Shown here piece after piece: positions 1 to 5,279 of a DNA stretch of 5,678 nucleotides. The stretch covers positions 1 to 5,678 of the forward strand of contig JAGVLI010000633.1 in the NCBI GenBank assembly GCA_020054355.1, written 5' to 3'. Numbering within the stretch: position 1 is the stretch's first letter; each line of letters opens with the position of its first letter. The notes beneath the pieces were generated by a model. It was not told where the DNA came from. It ran no database searches and worked only from the letters and a program-made list of their open reading frames with translations. The position numbers were made by a program, and so were the translations under genes. This DNA is from Planctomycetales bacterium (GTDB lineage Bacteria; Planctomycetota; Planctomycetia; Gemmatales; Gemmataceae).

Positions 1-133
1 CCCAGCGGTCGGCCCAGCCGCCGGCCGTCCGGTCTACCCCGCCAATCGCCTGTCCCGGGGGCTGCGCGGTCCTCCAGAATGAAAGTTTCCCAAGCTCTGT
101 GCGGACCTTACAAGACCGTCGGATTTGCCAACC
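1..133. other. Unassigned left edge, downstream of the minus-strand hydrolase
   Basis: No gene can be supported here. One plus-strand frame is open from base 2 to a TGA at 80-82 (26 codons, ending in residues GLRGPPE), so the tail of an upstream gene is possible. However, the base composition does not single out this frame, and the adjacent frame is open too. No T-run or clear terminator hairpin for the converging hydrolase is visible. Confidence 0.4.
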
Positions 134-2137
134 TCATTTCACCTGCCAGCTGTCATCGAACAAACCCGCCGTGACGACCTCGGCCGCCTGGGGGTCTTTC
201 GCGTTCGGCGTCGGCTTCAGGATGGCGTAGTCGCCCAGCCGGGGATAGAGCAGCGCGTTGGTGCCCTGGAAGTCCGCCGCCTTGAAGGTATGGCCGCTGT
301 TCAGCACCAGGTACTTGGCGGTGTTCAGCGGACTCGGATAGATCATCACCGGCAGATGGTCCGCCGCCGCGTACTTCTTGCCGGCGAACTCAATGGCGTC
401 CTTGGTCCACTTCAACGGCAAGCCGCCCAGCGCCTGGCCGATCAGACTGTTCGACGACGGATCGCCGAACAGGATCAGGTGCTTGGTCGTCATGTCTTCC
501 TCGGTCACGTCCCCATCGTCCTTGATCGGCAGCTCGCCGCGCAGGAACTTGTCCCACTCGGCCGCGAAGCGTTCCAGCTCCTTGGTCGCATGCTTGTGCA
601 TCGCTTCGTTCCAGGGCTTGCCGGTGCCGCGCACGCACAGGAAGCCGTCCATGAAGGCGTCGTCGATCGGGCCTTGCAGGCCGTGCGCTTTGCGCGGCTT
701 GCGCTGGTGATCGACATAGAGCTTCTGAGGCAGCACGCCGGTCCAGCCGCCCGCCTGCCGTTGCAGGTAGACGTGCATCTGCCCCGAAGCGCTGCGGTAC
801 GGCCGGGCGCTGACTTCCTGGCCGTCGATCTTCACTATCTGCGGCGCGGTCAGGATGTCGGGCAGCGTCAGCCGCAGGGCGTTGACGTTCGTGGTCTTCA
901 CGGTGAAGCCCGTGTCGGTGCGCTCCCCATCCACCACCGCGCGCTCGTAGTGCTGATCCAGGCCGAGCACTTCCACCCAAGCGCAACCGGGATAACGCAG
1001 CGTGTAGGTGACGAAGCGCACCTTGGGAGGATATTCCGTGCGGCCCTTCGTCGGCCCGGCGTGGCGGGCATATTCGGCCTCGGCCTTCTTCTGCCATTCC
1101 GCCGGGAAGCTGTGGCCCAGGCCCGGCGCGATCAGGTGGACCATCGGCAAGCCGGCTTTCTTGAGCCGGGCTTCGATGTGGTCCGCCGCCGCTTTCTGCG
1201 GATCGTCGCTGCCGCTGTAGGCCACGATCGGCACGTTGAAGGCGTTTTCCGCGTAATCCACGGCATCGTAGATGCGCAGGCAGGCTTCTTGATACGCAGG
1301 CAGCTTTTCGGGCAACCCCTTGATGTAGCCATGCGTGTTGGTGAAGCCCGCGCCCGGCCCAATCACGCACCAGCGATCGGGATGGTGCAGGCCGATATGC
1401 CAGGTGCCCGCGCCGCCCATCGAGAAGCCGCGCAGCACCAGCCGCGTCGGGTCGAGCAGCCGATCCCGGCCGAGCAGCCGTTCGATGCCGATGAAGTGAT
1501 CGATGGTCTCGAAGACGTCGGTCTCGCCGGCCCAGCGGTAGGCGTTGTTGCCCCGGCCGTAGATGTCGATGCGGATGAAGTCCTGGTCCTTGGGCGCTGC
1601 CTTGCCGTCGCCGTGCTGGTGGATGAACTTCACTTCGCAGATGCTGCTGTCGCGGCCGTGCAGCACCACGTCGAGCCGGTAGCGCTTGCGGTTGTCCCTG
1701 CCGTAGTCGGCGGGCAGCGTCACCGCGTAGGGCTGCAAGGAGCCATCGATCCGCGAACGATAGGCGCGCAGCACTTCCTGGCCGGTCTGCTGCATCCAGG
1801 GGATTTCGCCCTGGGCCAGCTGGCTGGCGCGGAGCAGGCCGCGGTCGAGCACGTCGAGCGTCCAGTCGGCGAAATTGGGCTGATACCATTCGCCGTGGCG
1901 CACGATCCACTGCGCCGCCTTGAGGTGAATCTCCACGTCGCCCAGGCCGGGATCGCGCACGCCCTGCTTGCGGAGCAAGCCGATGACGCGGTCGAGCTTC
2001 TCGGTCTTGGCGACGATGTTCTTCAGTACGGCGGGGTCGGGCGGCTTGGCGGCCGGCGGCGCGAACTGCTGGGCCGACAGCCACCAGGCGGAAACGACGA
2101 GAGCGACCAGAGTCAGCGGGAGACAGCGTCGGTACAT
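134..2137 (-). CDS. Exported alpha/beta-hydrolase (prolyl oligopeptidase/esterase-like)
   Basis: This 667-residue protein is probably a secreted or periplasmic serine hydrolase (peptidase S9-like or carbohydrate/feruloyl-esterase-like); its substrate cannot be read from the sequence. Residues 1-22 form a Sec-type signal (MYRR, hydrophobic core to WWLSAQ). An alpha-helical segment (about 35-135) precedes the hydrolase fold (about 136-360). That fold has an oxyanion-type LHG at 159-161, the nucleophile elbow G-F-S-M-G with Ser239, a candidate acid at Asp311/Asp312 (SGSDD) and the candidate catalytic His342 (GLGHSFP). A long C-terminal extension (about 365-667) with a GDPSSNSLI segment near 558-566 lies outside the basic fold. 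The start is chosen because it begins the signal peptide and a GGAAAGGA-like purine run (complement of 2147-2154) lies 9 bases upstream; the frame stays open well beyond it only by chance. It is divergent from the cyclophilin genes. The hydrolase class is secure, the exact family is not. Confidence 0.9.
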   Translation of the reverse strand: MYRRCLPLTLVALVVSAWWLSAQQFAPPAAKPPDPAVLKNIVAKTEKLDRVIGLLRKQGVRDPGLGDVEIHLKAAQWIVRHGEWYQPNFADWTLDVLDRGLLRASQLAQGEIPWMQQTGQEVLRAYRSRIDGSLQPYAVTLPADYGRDNRKRYRLDVVLHGRDSSICEVKFIHQHGDGKAAPKDQDFIRIDIYGRGNNAYRWAGETDVFETIDHFIGIERLLGRDRLLDPTRLVLRGFSMGGAGTWHIGLHHPDRWCVIGPGAGFTNTHGYIKGLPEKLPAYQEACLRIYDAVDYAENAFNVPIVAYSGSDDPQKAAADHIEARLKKAGLPMVHLIAPGLGHSFPAEWQKKAEAEYARHAGPTKGRTEYPPKVRFVTYTLRYPGCAWVEVLGLDQHYERAVVDGERTDTGFTVKTTNVNALRLTLPDILTAPQIVKIDGQEVSARPYRSASGQMHVYLQRQAGGWTGVLPQKLYVDHQRKPRKAHGLQGPIDDAFMDGFLCVRGTGKPWNEAMHKHATKELERFAAEWDKFLRGELPIKDDGDVTEEDMTTKHLILFGDPSSNSLIGQALGGLPLKWTKDAIEFAGKKYAAADHLPVMIYPSPLNTAKYLVLNSGHTFKAADFQGTNALLYPRLGDYAILKPTPNAKDPQAAEVVTAGLFDDSWQVK

Positions 2138-2258
2138 GGGAGTAGTCCTTTCCAAGCCTTCCCCAGCGAAGGTGAAGCGTGTCTGACGATACAGCGGCGG
2201 CCGGCGGAGAGCAAGCGATTCCGTGCTTGCATTCCGCCGGCCGATGCGGTTTGCTAGG

Positions 2259-2443
2259 GCACATAGTAGCCCGCCGCTCCGCGGCGGCACGAGCGGCGCA
2301 GCCGCGAGAGAAGCGCCAGCGATCGGCGGATTGTGCGAAGCGGAAGGTACTGGTTCCTTGCGGCGACAGGCGCTGCATACCGCCGGCGGGACACTCGCGG
2401 CTGCGCCGCTCGTACCGCCGCGGAGCGGCGGGGTACTATGTGC
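2259..2443. repeat. Long inverted repeat, 50-base arms with 85-base spacer
   Basis: The left arm (2259-2308) and right arm (2394-2443) are reverse complements at 48 of 50 positions. The mismatches are G2269 against the base opposite it and C2288 against A in the right arm. The arms begin with GCACATAGTA and end with GCAGCCGCGAG; within each arm, CCGCCGCTCCGCGGCGG is itself palindromic. The spacer has a further weak pairing (AGCGCC at 2312-2317 with GGCGCT at 2369-2374). The element could be a MITE or REP-type dispersed repeat, or a bidirectional regulatory structure. There is no transposase and no obvious target-site duplication. Confidence 0.85.
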
Positions 2444-2470
2444 GGCGGGCTGCTTTCGCGACGGACTACC

Positions 2471-2476
2471 AGAGGA
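2471..2476 (+). promoter_or_regulatory. Shine-Dalgarno AGAGGA deciding a GTG start
   Basis: AGAGGA lies 9 bases before GTG at 2486. It favours this codon over the in-frame ATG at 2438, which is part of the inverted repeat and would put 16 extra polar residues before the lipoprotein signal. Confidence 0.6.
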
Positions 2477-2485
2477 CCAACTATC

Positions 2486-3091
2486 GTGAACCGCATCCTG
2501 CTTTCGCTTGCGACCCTCATCCTCCTCGCCGGCTGTGGCGGCTCCGACACGCCGCCCACCGGCGGCGGCAACTTCAGCACCACCGCCCGCAGCCTGCCGG
2601 GCAAACCCGTGGTCGTCCTGGAAACTTCCAAGGGCGCGATCGCCATCGAGCTGTATCCCGACAAGGCGCCGATCACGGTCAAGAACTTCCTCGACTACGT
2701 GGACGACAAGTTCTACGACGGCACGGTTTTTCATCGCGTCATGCCCGACTTCATGATCCAGGGCGGCGGCTTCCTGCCCGGCATGAAGGAAAAGACGACC
2801 AAGTCCTCGATCAAGAACGAATCGGGCAACGGGCTGTCGAACGTGCCCGGCACGATCGCGATGGCCCGCACCAGGGACCCGCACAGCGCCTCGGCCCAGT
2901 TCTTCATCAACGTCAACGACAACAGCCGGCTGGACAACCAGGGCGGCGGCTACTGCGTTTTCGGTAAGGTCATCGACGGGATGGACGTGGTCCATAAAAT
3001 TCGCACGGTGCCCACGGACACGATCGCCGGCCACCAGAACGTGCCGGTCGACAATGTCGTGATCCAAATGGCGCGCCGCGCGCCGGAGTAA
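2486..3091 (+). CDS. Cyclophilin-type peptidyl-prolyl cis-trans isomerase, lipoprotein
   Basis: This 201-residue protein should catalyse cis-trans isomerisation of X-Pro bonds at the outside of a membrane. Residues 1-17 are a lipoprotein signal with lipobox L14-A-G-C17, followed by a Gly/Thr/Pro-rich linker to about residue 40 and a single cyclophilin domain (about 41-198). Active-site landmarks are visible: F82-H83-R84 (R84 corresponds to human CypA Arg55), F89-M-I-Q92-G-G, M126-A-R128, Q137-F-F-I-N141 and the VFGKV strand at 158-162. No tryptophan is seen where CypA has Trp121, which is usual for bacterial cyclophilins and goes with weak cyclosporin binding. GTG is used as start because the signal peptide begins exactly there and AGAGGA lies just upstream. 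Gly at position +2 after the lipid-modified Cys gives no Asp-type inner-membrane retention signal. It is first of three paralogues in tandem. Confidence 0.93.
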   Translation: MNRILLSLATLILLAGCGGSDTPPTGGGNFSTTARSLPGKPVVVLETSKGAIAIELYPDKAPITVKNFLDYVDDKFYDGTVFHRVMPDFMIQGGGFLPGMKEKTTKSSIKNESGNGLSNVPGTIAMARTRDPHSASAQFFINVNDNSRLDNQGGGYCVFGKVIDGMDVVHKIRTVPTDTIAGHQNVPVDNVVIQMARRAPE

Positions 3092-3116
3092 GGAACGGCG
3101 GACGAAACTCCTGTAG

Positions 3117-3133
3117 GGCCCGCTGTGCGGACC
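3117..3133. repeat. Small imperfect hairpin after the first cyclophilin
   Basis: GGCCCGC and GCGGACC can pair around the loop TGT with one C-A mismatch. The 11-base string CTGTGCGGACC also occurs at 97-107. No T-run follows, so a terminator is not supported. It may be a remnant of a dispersed repeat. Confidence 0.3.
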
Positions 3134-3142
3134 ATTCGCCTG

Positions 3143-3212
3143 GCCCGTGGGTTACGATTCCAATCGTGACGAACTTCAGTGGTTGTCGCGATTGGAATCG
3201 TAACCCACGGGC
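3143..3212. repeat. Perfect 24-base inverted repeat, extendable to a 30-pair hairpin
   Basis: The arm 3143-3166 is the exact reverse complement of 3189-3212 (core GTGGGTTACGATTCCAATCG). In plus-sense RNA the stem continues inward through 3172 with 3183 by four Watson-Crick and two G-U pairs, which leaves a 10-base loop. It starts 51 bases after the stop of the first cyclophilin gene and ends 60 bases before the second. No T-run follows. It could be a dispersed palindromic repeat, an RNA-stabilising or processing hairpin, or a recombination site. Confidence 0.9.
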
Positions 3213-3272
3213 AAACAGTGCCTGGCAGCAGCACCAAGCGGCTCGCGAAGAGCCAGAAGAAAGGCAAAACCC

Positions 3273-3770
3273 ATGAATCCCACTGTCGTCATGACCACTT
3301 CCGCCGGGACCATCACCATCGAACTCTACGGGGACAAGGCGCCGATCACGGTCAAGAACTTCCTCGGCTACGTGGACGACAAGTTCTACGACGGCACCAT
3401 CTTTCACCGCGTCATCAGCAACTTCATGGTCCAGGGCGGCGGCTTCCTGCCCGGCATGAGCCAGAAGAAGACCAAGGCCAACATCAAGAACGAATCGACC
3501 AACGGCCTGTCGAACAAGGTCGGCACGCTGGCGATGGCCCGGACTTCGGTGCCGGACAGCGCCTCCTCGCAGTTCTTCATTAACCTGGTGGACAACGAGT
3601 TCCTCGACCGCGCCAAGTCCCAGGACGGCGTCGGCTACTGCGTCTTCGGCAAGGTGACCGAGGGCATGGACGTGGTGAACAAGATCAAGGCGGTGAAGAC
3701 CGGCACCAAGGCCGGGCACGAGAACGTACCGCTGCAAGACGTCACGATCCAGTCGGTGGTCCGTCAGTAG
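3273..3770 (+). CDS. ppiB: Cyclophilin-type peptidyl-prolyl cis-trans isomerase, cytosolic (PpiB-like)
   Basis: This 165-residue single-domain cyclophilin has no signal peptide or membrane segment, so it is predicted to be a cytosolic X-Pro isomerase and folding helper. Its length and motif spacing match the E. coli PpiB class. Landmarks are F44-H45-R46 (catalytic Arg), F51-M-V-Q54-G-G, M88-A-R90, Q100-F-F-I-N104 and the YCVFGKV strand at 122-128. The start is supported by AGAAAGG at 3258-3264, 8 bases before the ATG, and by the immediate beginning of the domain. It is the middle gene of the tandem array, and its residues 20-48 are almost the same as those of the lipoprotein copy. The ppiB symbol reflects class resemblance, not proven orthology, since two close paralogues flank it. 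Confidence 0.93.
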   Translation: MNPTVVMTTSAGTITIELYGDKAPITVKNFLGYVDDKFYDGTIFHRVISNFMVQGGGFLPGMSQKKTKANIKNESTNGLSNKVGTLAMARTSVPDSASSQFFINLVDNEFLDRAKSQDGVGYCVFGKVTEGMDVVNKIKAVKTGTKAGHENVPLQDVTIQSVVRQ

Positions 3771-3780
3771 GTATCTTTTC

Positions 3781-3843
3781 GTTTAGCCGCGAGCCGGAGG
3801 CGAGCGCTCGTGTTCAGCGCTCGCCTTCGGCTCGCGGCTAAAC
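3781..3843. repeat. Near-perfect 28-base palindromic hairpin
   Basis: The arms 3781-3808 and 3816-3843 pair at 27 of 28 positions around the 7-base loop CGTGTTC. The one imperfect pair is G3797 with T3827, a G-U wobble in plus-sense RNA. The outer sequence is GTTTAGCCGCGAGCC. It begins 10 bases after the upstream stop codon and ends 5 bases before the AAGGAG of the third cyclophilin, filling 63 of the 91 bases of the gap. No T-run follows on the plus strand, so it is not a standard terminator. Confidence 0.92.
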
Positions 3844-3861
3844 TAAACAAGGAGTTTCGCG

Positions 3862-4437
3862 ATGGTTCGTTTGTTTGCGTGCGCGTTGTTGCTGAGCGCC
3901 GTCCTGACGGCCTCGGCCCAGGATAAGAACCCCGTCGTCGTCCTGGAAACCTCGATGGGCAACATCAAGATCGAGCTGTTCGCCGACAAGGCGCCGGTTA
4001 CGGTCAAGAACTTCCTCAATTACGTGGACGACAAGTTCTACGACGGCACGATCTTTCATCGCGTCATCGGCAAGGAAAACACCCGCGACCAGAAGGATTT
4101 CATGATTCAGGGCGGCGGCTTCGAGCCGGGCATGAAGCAGAAGAAGACCAAGGAGCCGATCAAGAACGAAGCGGGCCTCGACAACAAGCGCGGCACCCTG
4201 GCGATGGCCCGCACCAGCGATCCGGACAGCGCCACCGCCCAGTTCTTCATCAACGTGGCGGACAATGAATTCTTGAACAAGAGCAACGAGAGCGCCGGCT
4301 ACGCGGTTTTCGGCAAGGTGCTCGAAGGCATGGACGTGGTGGACAAGATCAAGGCGGTCAAGACCGCCTTCAAGGACGGCCACGGCAACGTGCCGGTCCA
4401 GGACGTCATCATCAAGTCCGCGAAGCGGGCGAACTGA
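3862..4437 (+). CDS. Cyclophilin-type peptidyl-prolyl cis-trans isomerase, exported
   Basis: This 191-residue protein is predicted to be a periplasmic or secreted X-Pro isomerase. Residues 1-19 or 20 form a Sec signal (MVR, hydrophobic core, TASA before QDK), with no lipobox. The cyclophilin domain runs from about 24 to 188, with F65-H66-R67, F80-M-I-Q83-G-G, M115-A-R117, Q127-F-F-I-N131 and VFGKV at 149-153. Between F-H-R-V and F-M-I-Q there are eight more residues than in its two neighbours (an IGKENTRDQKD loop at 69-79), close to the catalytic Arg. A strong AAGGAG (3849-3854) sits 7 bases before the ATG, directly after the 28-base palindrome, so folding of that hairpin could affect ribosome access. 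It is third and last of the paralogue array. Confidence 0.94.
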   Translation: MVRLFACALLLSAVLTASAQDKNPVVVLETSMGNIKIELFADKAPVTVKNFLNYVDDKFYDGTIFHRVIGKENTRDQKDFMIQGGGFEPGMKQKKTKEPIKNEAGLDNKRGTLAMARTSDPDSATAQFFINVADNEFLNKSNESAGYAVFGKVLEGMDVVDKIKAVKTAFKDGHGNVPVQDVIIKSAKRAN

Positions 4438-4451
4438 GCGCCAGACGTTAA

Positions 4452-4524
4452 GGCGAGCGTCGGGGCGTAAGCCCGACGTGGATTTCACCGTGGAACACGT
4501 CGGGCTTACGCCTCGACGCTCGCC
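4452..4524. repeat. Near-perfect 29-base palindromic hairpin
   Basis: The arms 4452-4480 and 4496-4524 pair at 28 of 29 positions around a 15-base loop. The only imperfect pair is G4463 with T4513, again a G-U wobble in plus-sense RNA. The outer sequence is GGCGAGCGTCG and the inner CGTAAGCCCGACGTG. It begins 14 bases after the upstream stop and ends 9 bases before the GGAGGAG of the next gene. AGAAAA, not a T-run, follows, so intrinsic termination on the plus strand is unlikely. GGCGAGCG is shared with the preceding hairpin. Confidence 0.92.
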
Positions 4525-4548
4525 AGAAAATGCGGAGGAGCCGCTCTC

Positions 4549-5001
4549 ATGTCAATGCGCACGCTGACCGCCTTGCTGCTCGTGCTGCTCGCCGTGCCTG
4601 CCGTTCGCGCCCAGGCGCCGGACAAGCAGAAGCTCAAGGAAACCCTGCTGACCCTGGAGAAAGGCGGCTGGGAGTTCATCAAGAAAAAAGACGTCGCCGG
4701 CATGAAGGGCTTCCTGGCCGACGACTTCCAGGCCATCTTCGTGGACGGTTCCCGCGTCACGAAGGCCGACTTGCTCAAGATGCTGCCCGATTTCAACTTC
4801 ACCGACTACAAGATCGAGGCGGACACCGAGCTGGTCGTCCCCACCAAGGACGTGGGCATCCTGCTGTACCGCATGACCTTCACGCTGGGCATCAAGGACG
4901 CCAAGCCGGAGAAGCATACGGTGTATGCGGCGTCGAGCTACGTCTTGCGCGACGGCAAATGGCTCAACGTCTATTACCAGGAGACGGCGCTGAAGAAGTG
5001 A
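4549..5001 (+). CDS. Exported NTF2-like / DUF4440-type small protein
   Basis: This 150-residue protein has a Sec-type signal (about residues 1-21, core ALLLVLLAVPAV, ending VRA before QAP) and a mature domain of about 125 residues. The domain resembles the DUF4440/SnoaL-like NTF2 fold. An N-terminal helix (LEKGGWEFIKKKDVAGMKGF) leads into L-A-D-D-F at 56-60, then D-G-S-R-V-T-K at 66-72, and alternating strands end in L-R-D-G-K-W at 133-138. Such domains bind small ligands or act as scaffolds, and some are enzymes; no catalytic residue can be assigned here. The start at 4549 is backed by GGAGGAG (4534-4540) 8 bases upstream; the Met two codons later is a minor alternative. It follows the cyclophilin array and may be co-transcribed, but no functional link can be shown. 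Confidence 0.85.
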   Translation: MSMRTLTALLLVLLAVPAVRAQAPDKQKLKETLLTLEKGGWEFIKKKDVAGMKGFLADDFQAIFVDGSRVTKADLLKMLPDFNFTDYKIEADTELVVPTKDVGILLYRMTFTLGIKDAKPEKHTVYAASSYVLRDGKWLNVYYQETALKK

Positions 5002-5005
5002 AGTT

Positions 5006-5031
5006 CGCATATCATAAACGGGCGATCGTTT
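5006..5031 (+). promoter_or_regulatory. Possible promoter/operator before the toxin-antitoxin pair
   Basis: This short AT-richer patch in a 53-base gap contains CATATCATAAAC and a small inverted repeat, AAACG (5016-5020) with CGTTT (5027-5031), that overlaps CGATCG (5023-5028). VapB-type antitoxins usually bind palindromes just upstream of their own gene, so an operator here is plausible. No -35 hexamer is recognisable. Confidence 0.25.
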
Positions 5032-5054
5032 GCCGGAATGGAAGGAGGCTGCCC

Positions 5055-5279
5055 ATGACGGTGCCACAGCGCATCATCCACAGCGACCCCGATATTCTGG
5101 GTGGTACGCCCGTCTTCATCGGCACCCGCGTGCCGGTGAAGACGCTCCTGGACTATCTCGAAGCCGGTGATCGGCTCGATGAGTTTCTGGATCATTTTCC
5201 CACCGTGAGTCGCGAACAGGCGGTTGCCGCCCTCGAGCTTGCCAAGGGGATGTTGGCCACCCATGCGCATACTCCTTGA
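5055..5279 (+). CDS. DUF433-family putative antitoxin (VapB45-like)
   Basis: This 74-residue protein matches the DUF433 pattern almost end to end: I-I-H-S-D-P-D-I-L-G-G-T-P-V at 7-20, G-T-R-V-P-V at 23-28, a helix L-L-D-Y-L-E-A-G (31-38), then F-P-T-V-S-R-E-Q-A-V-A-A-L-E-L-A typical of a small winged-helix DNA-binding unit. In this family it acts as the antitoxin that neutralises a PIN-like partner and represses its own promoter; that role is inferred here. GAAGGAGG at 5041-5048 is a strong ribosome site 6 bases before the ATG. Its last 17 bases overlap the next gene, which suggests translational coupling. The C-terminus ends soon after the helix, as is normal for this class. Confidence 0.88.
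   Translation: MTVPQRIIHSDPDILGGTPVFIGTRVPVKTLLDYLEAGDRLDEFLDHFPTVSREQAVAALELAKGMLATHAHTP

Larger units (their letters stand above)
2138..2485. other. Divergent intergenic region with probable promoters for both sides
   Basis: This 348-base gap separates the minus-strand hydrolase from the plus-strand cyclophilin array, so promoters for both should lie here. No convincing -35/-10 pair is visible on either strand. The sequence TACTATGTGC sits at the outer end of each inverted arm (plus strand 2434-2443; minus strand, complement of 2259-2268) and reads outward towards each gene. TACTAT matches the TATAAT consensus at four of six positions, but no -35 partner is evident. A shorter imperfect inverted pair around GGCCGGCGG and CCGCCGGCC (2198-2242) is also present. 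Reading frames that cross this gap are chance openings in GC-rich DNA. Confidence 0.4.

Noticed and set aside
2..82. Tail of an upstream plus-strand gene ending at TGA 80-82
   Set aside because: Only 26 codons, with no recognisable motif and no composition difference from neighbouring frames.
125..2257. Plus-strand open frame of 710 codons opposite the hydrolase gene
   Set aside because: It is antisense to a gene with signal peptide, catalytic motifs and ribosome site; its translation is Arg/Val/His/Ala-rich and shows no domain. Long antisense frames are expected in GC-rich DNA.
390..2378. Minus-strand open frame of 662 codons
   Set aside because: It is a shifted shadow of the hydrolase gene, rich in Arg/Ala/Pro with no recognisable motif.
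2438..2485. Alternative ATG start for the lipoprotein cyclophilin at 2438
   Set aside because: It would add 16 residues encoded partly by the inverted repeat before the lipoprotein signal; the Shine-Dalgarno fits GTG at 2486 better.
2138..3067. Upstream extension of the hydrolase frame to give 977 residues
   Set aside because: The extension runs through the inverted repeat and antisense to the first cyclophilin. The signal peptide and ribosome site put the start at 2137.
2970..3737. Minus-strand open frame of 255 codons over the second cyclophilin
   Set aside because: It is antisense to a clear gene and has no domain or start signal. Similar antisense frames lie under the first and third copies because the copies are paralogous.
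3143..4524. Hairpins as intrinsic terminators
   Set aside because: No T-run follows any of the stems on the plus strand, and the stems are longer than typical terminators.
2259..4524. CRISPR array
   Set aside because: The repeats are inverted pairs of differing sequence, not regularly spaced direct repeats, and no cas gene is present.
4530..5054. Upstream extension of the DUF433 frame to 249 residues
   Set aside because: It reads the DUF4440-type gene in the wrong frame. The strong GAAGGAGG and the DUF433 motif start support 5055.
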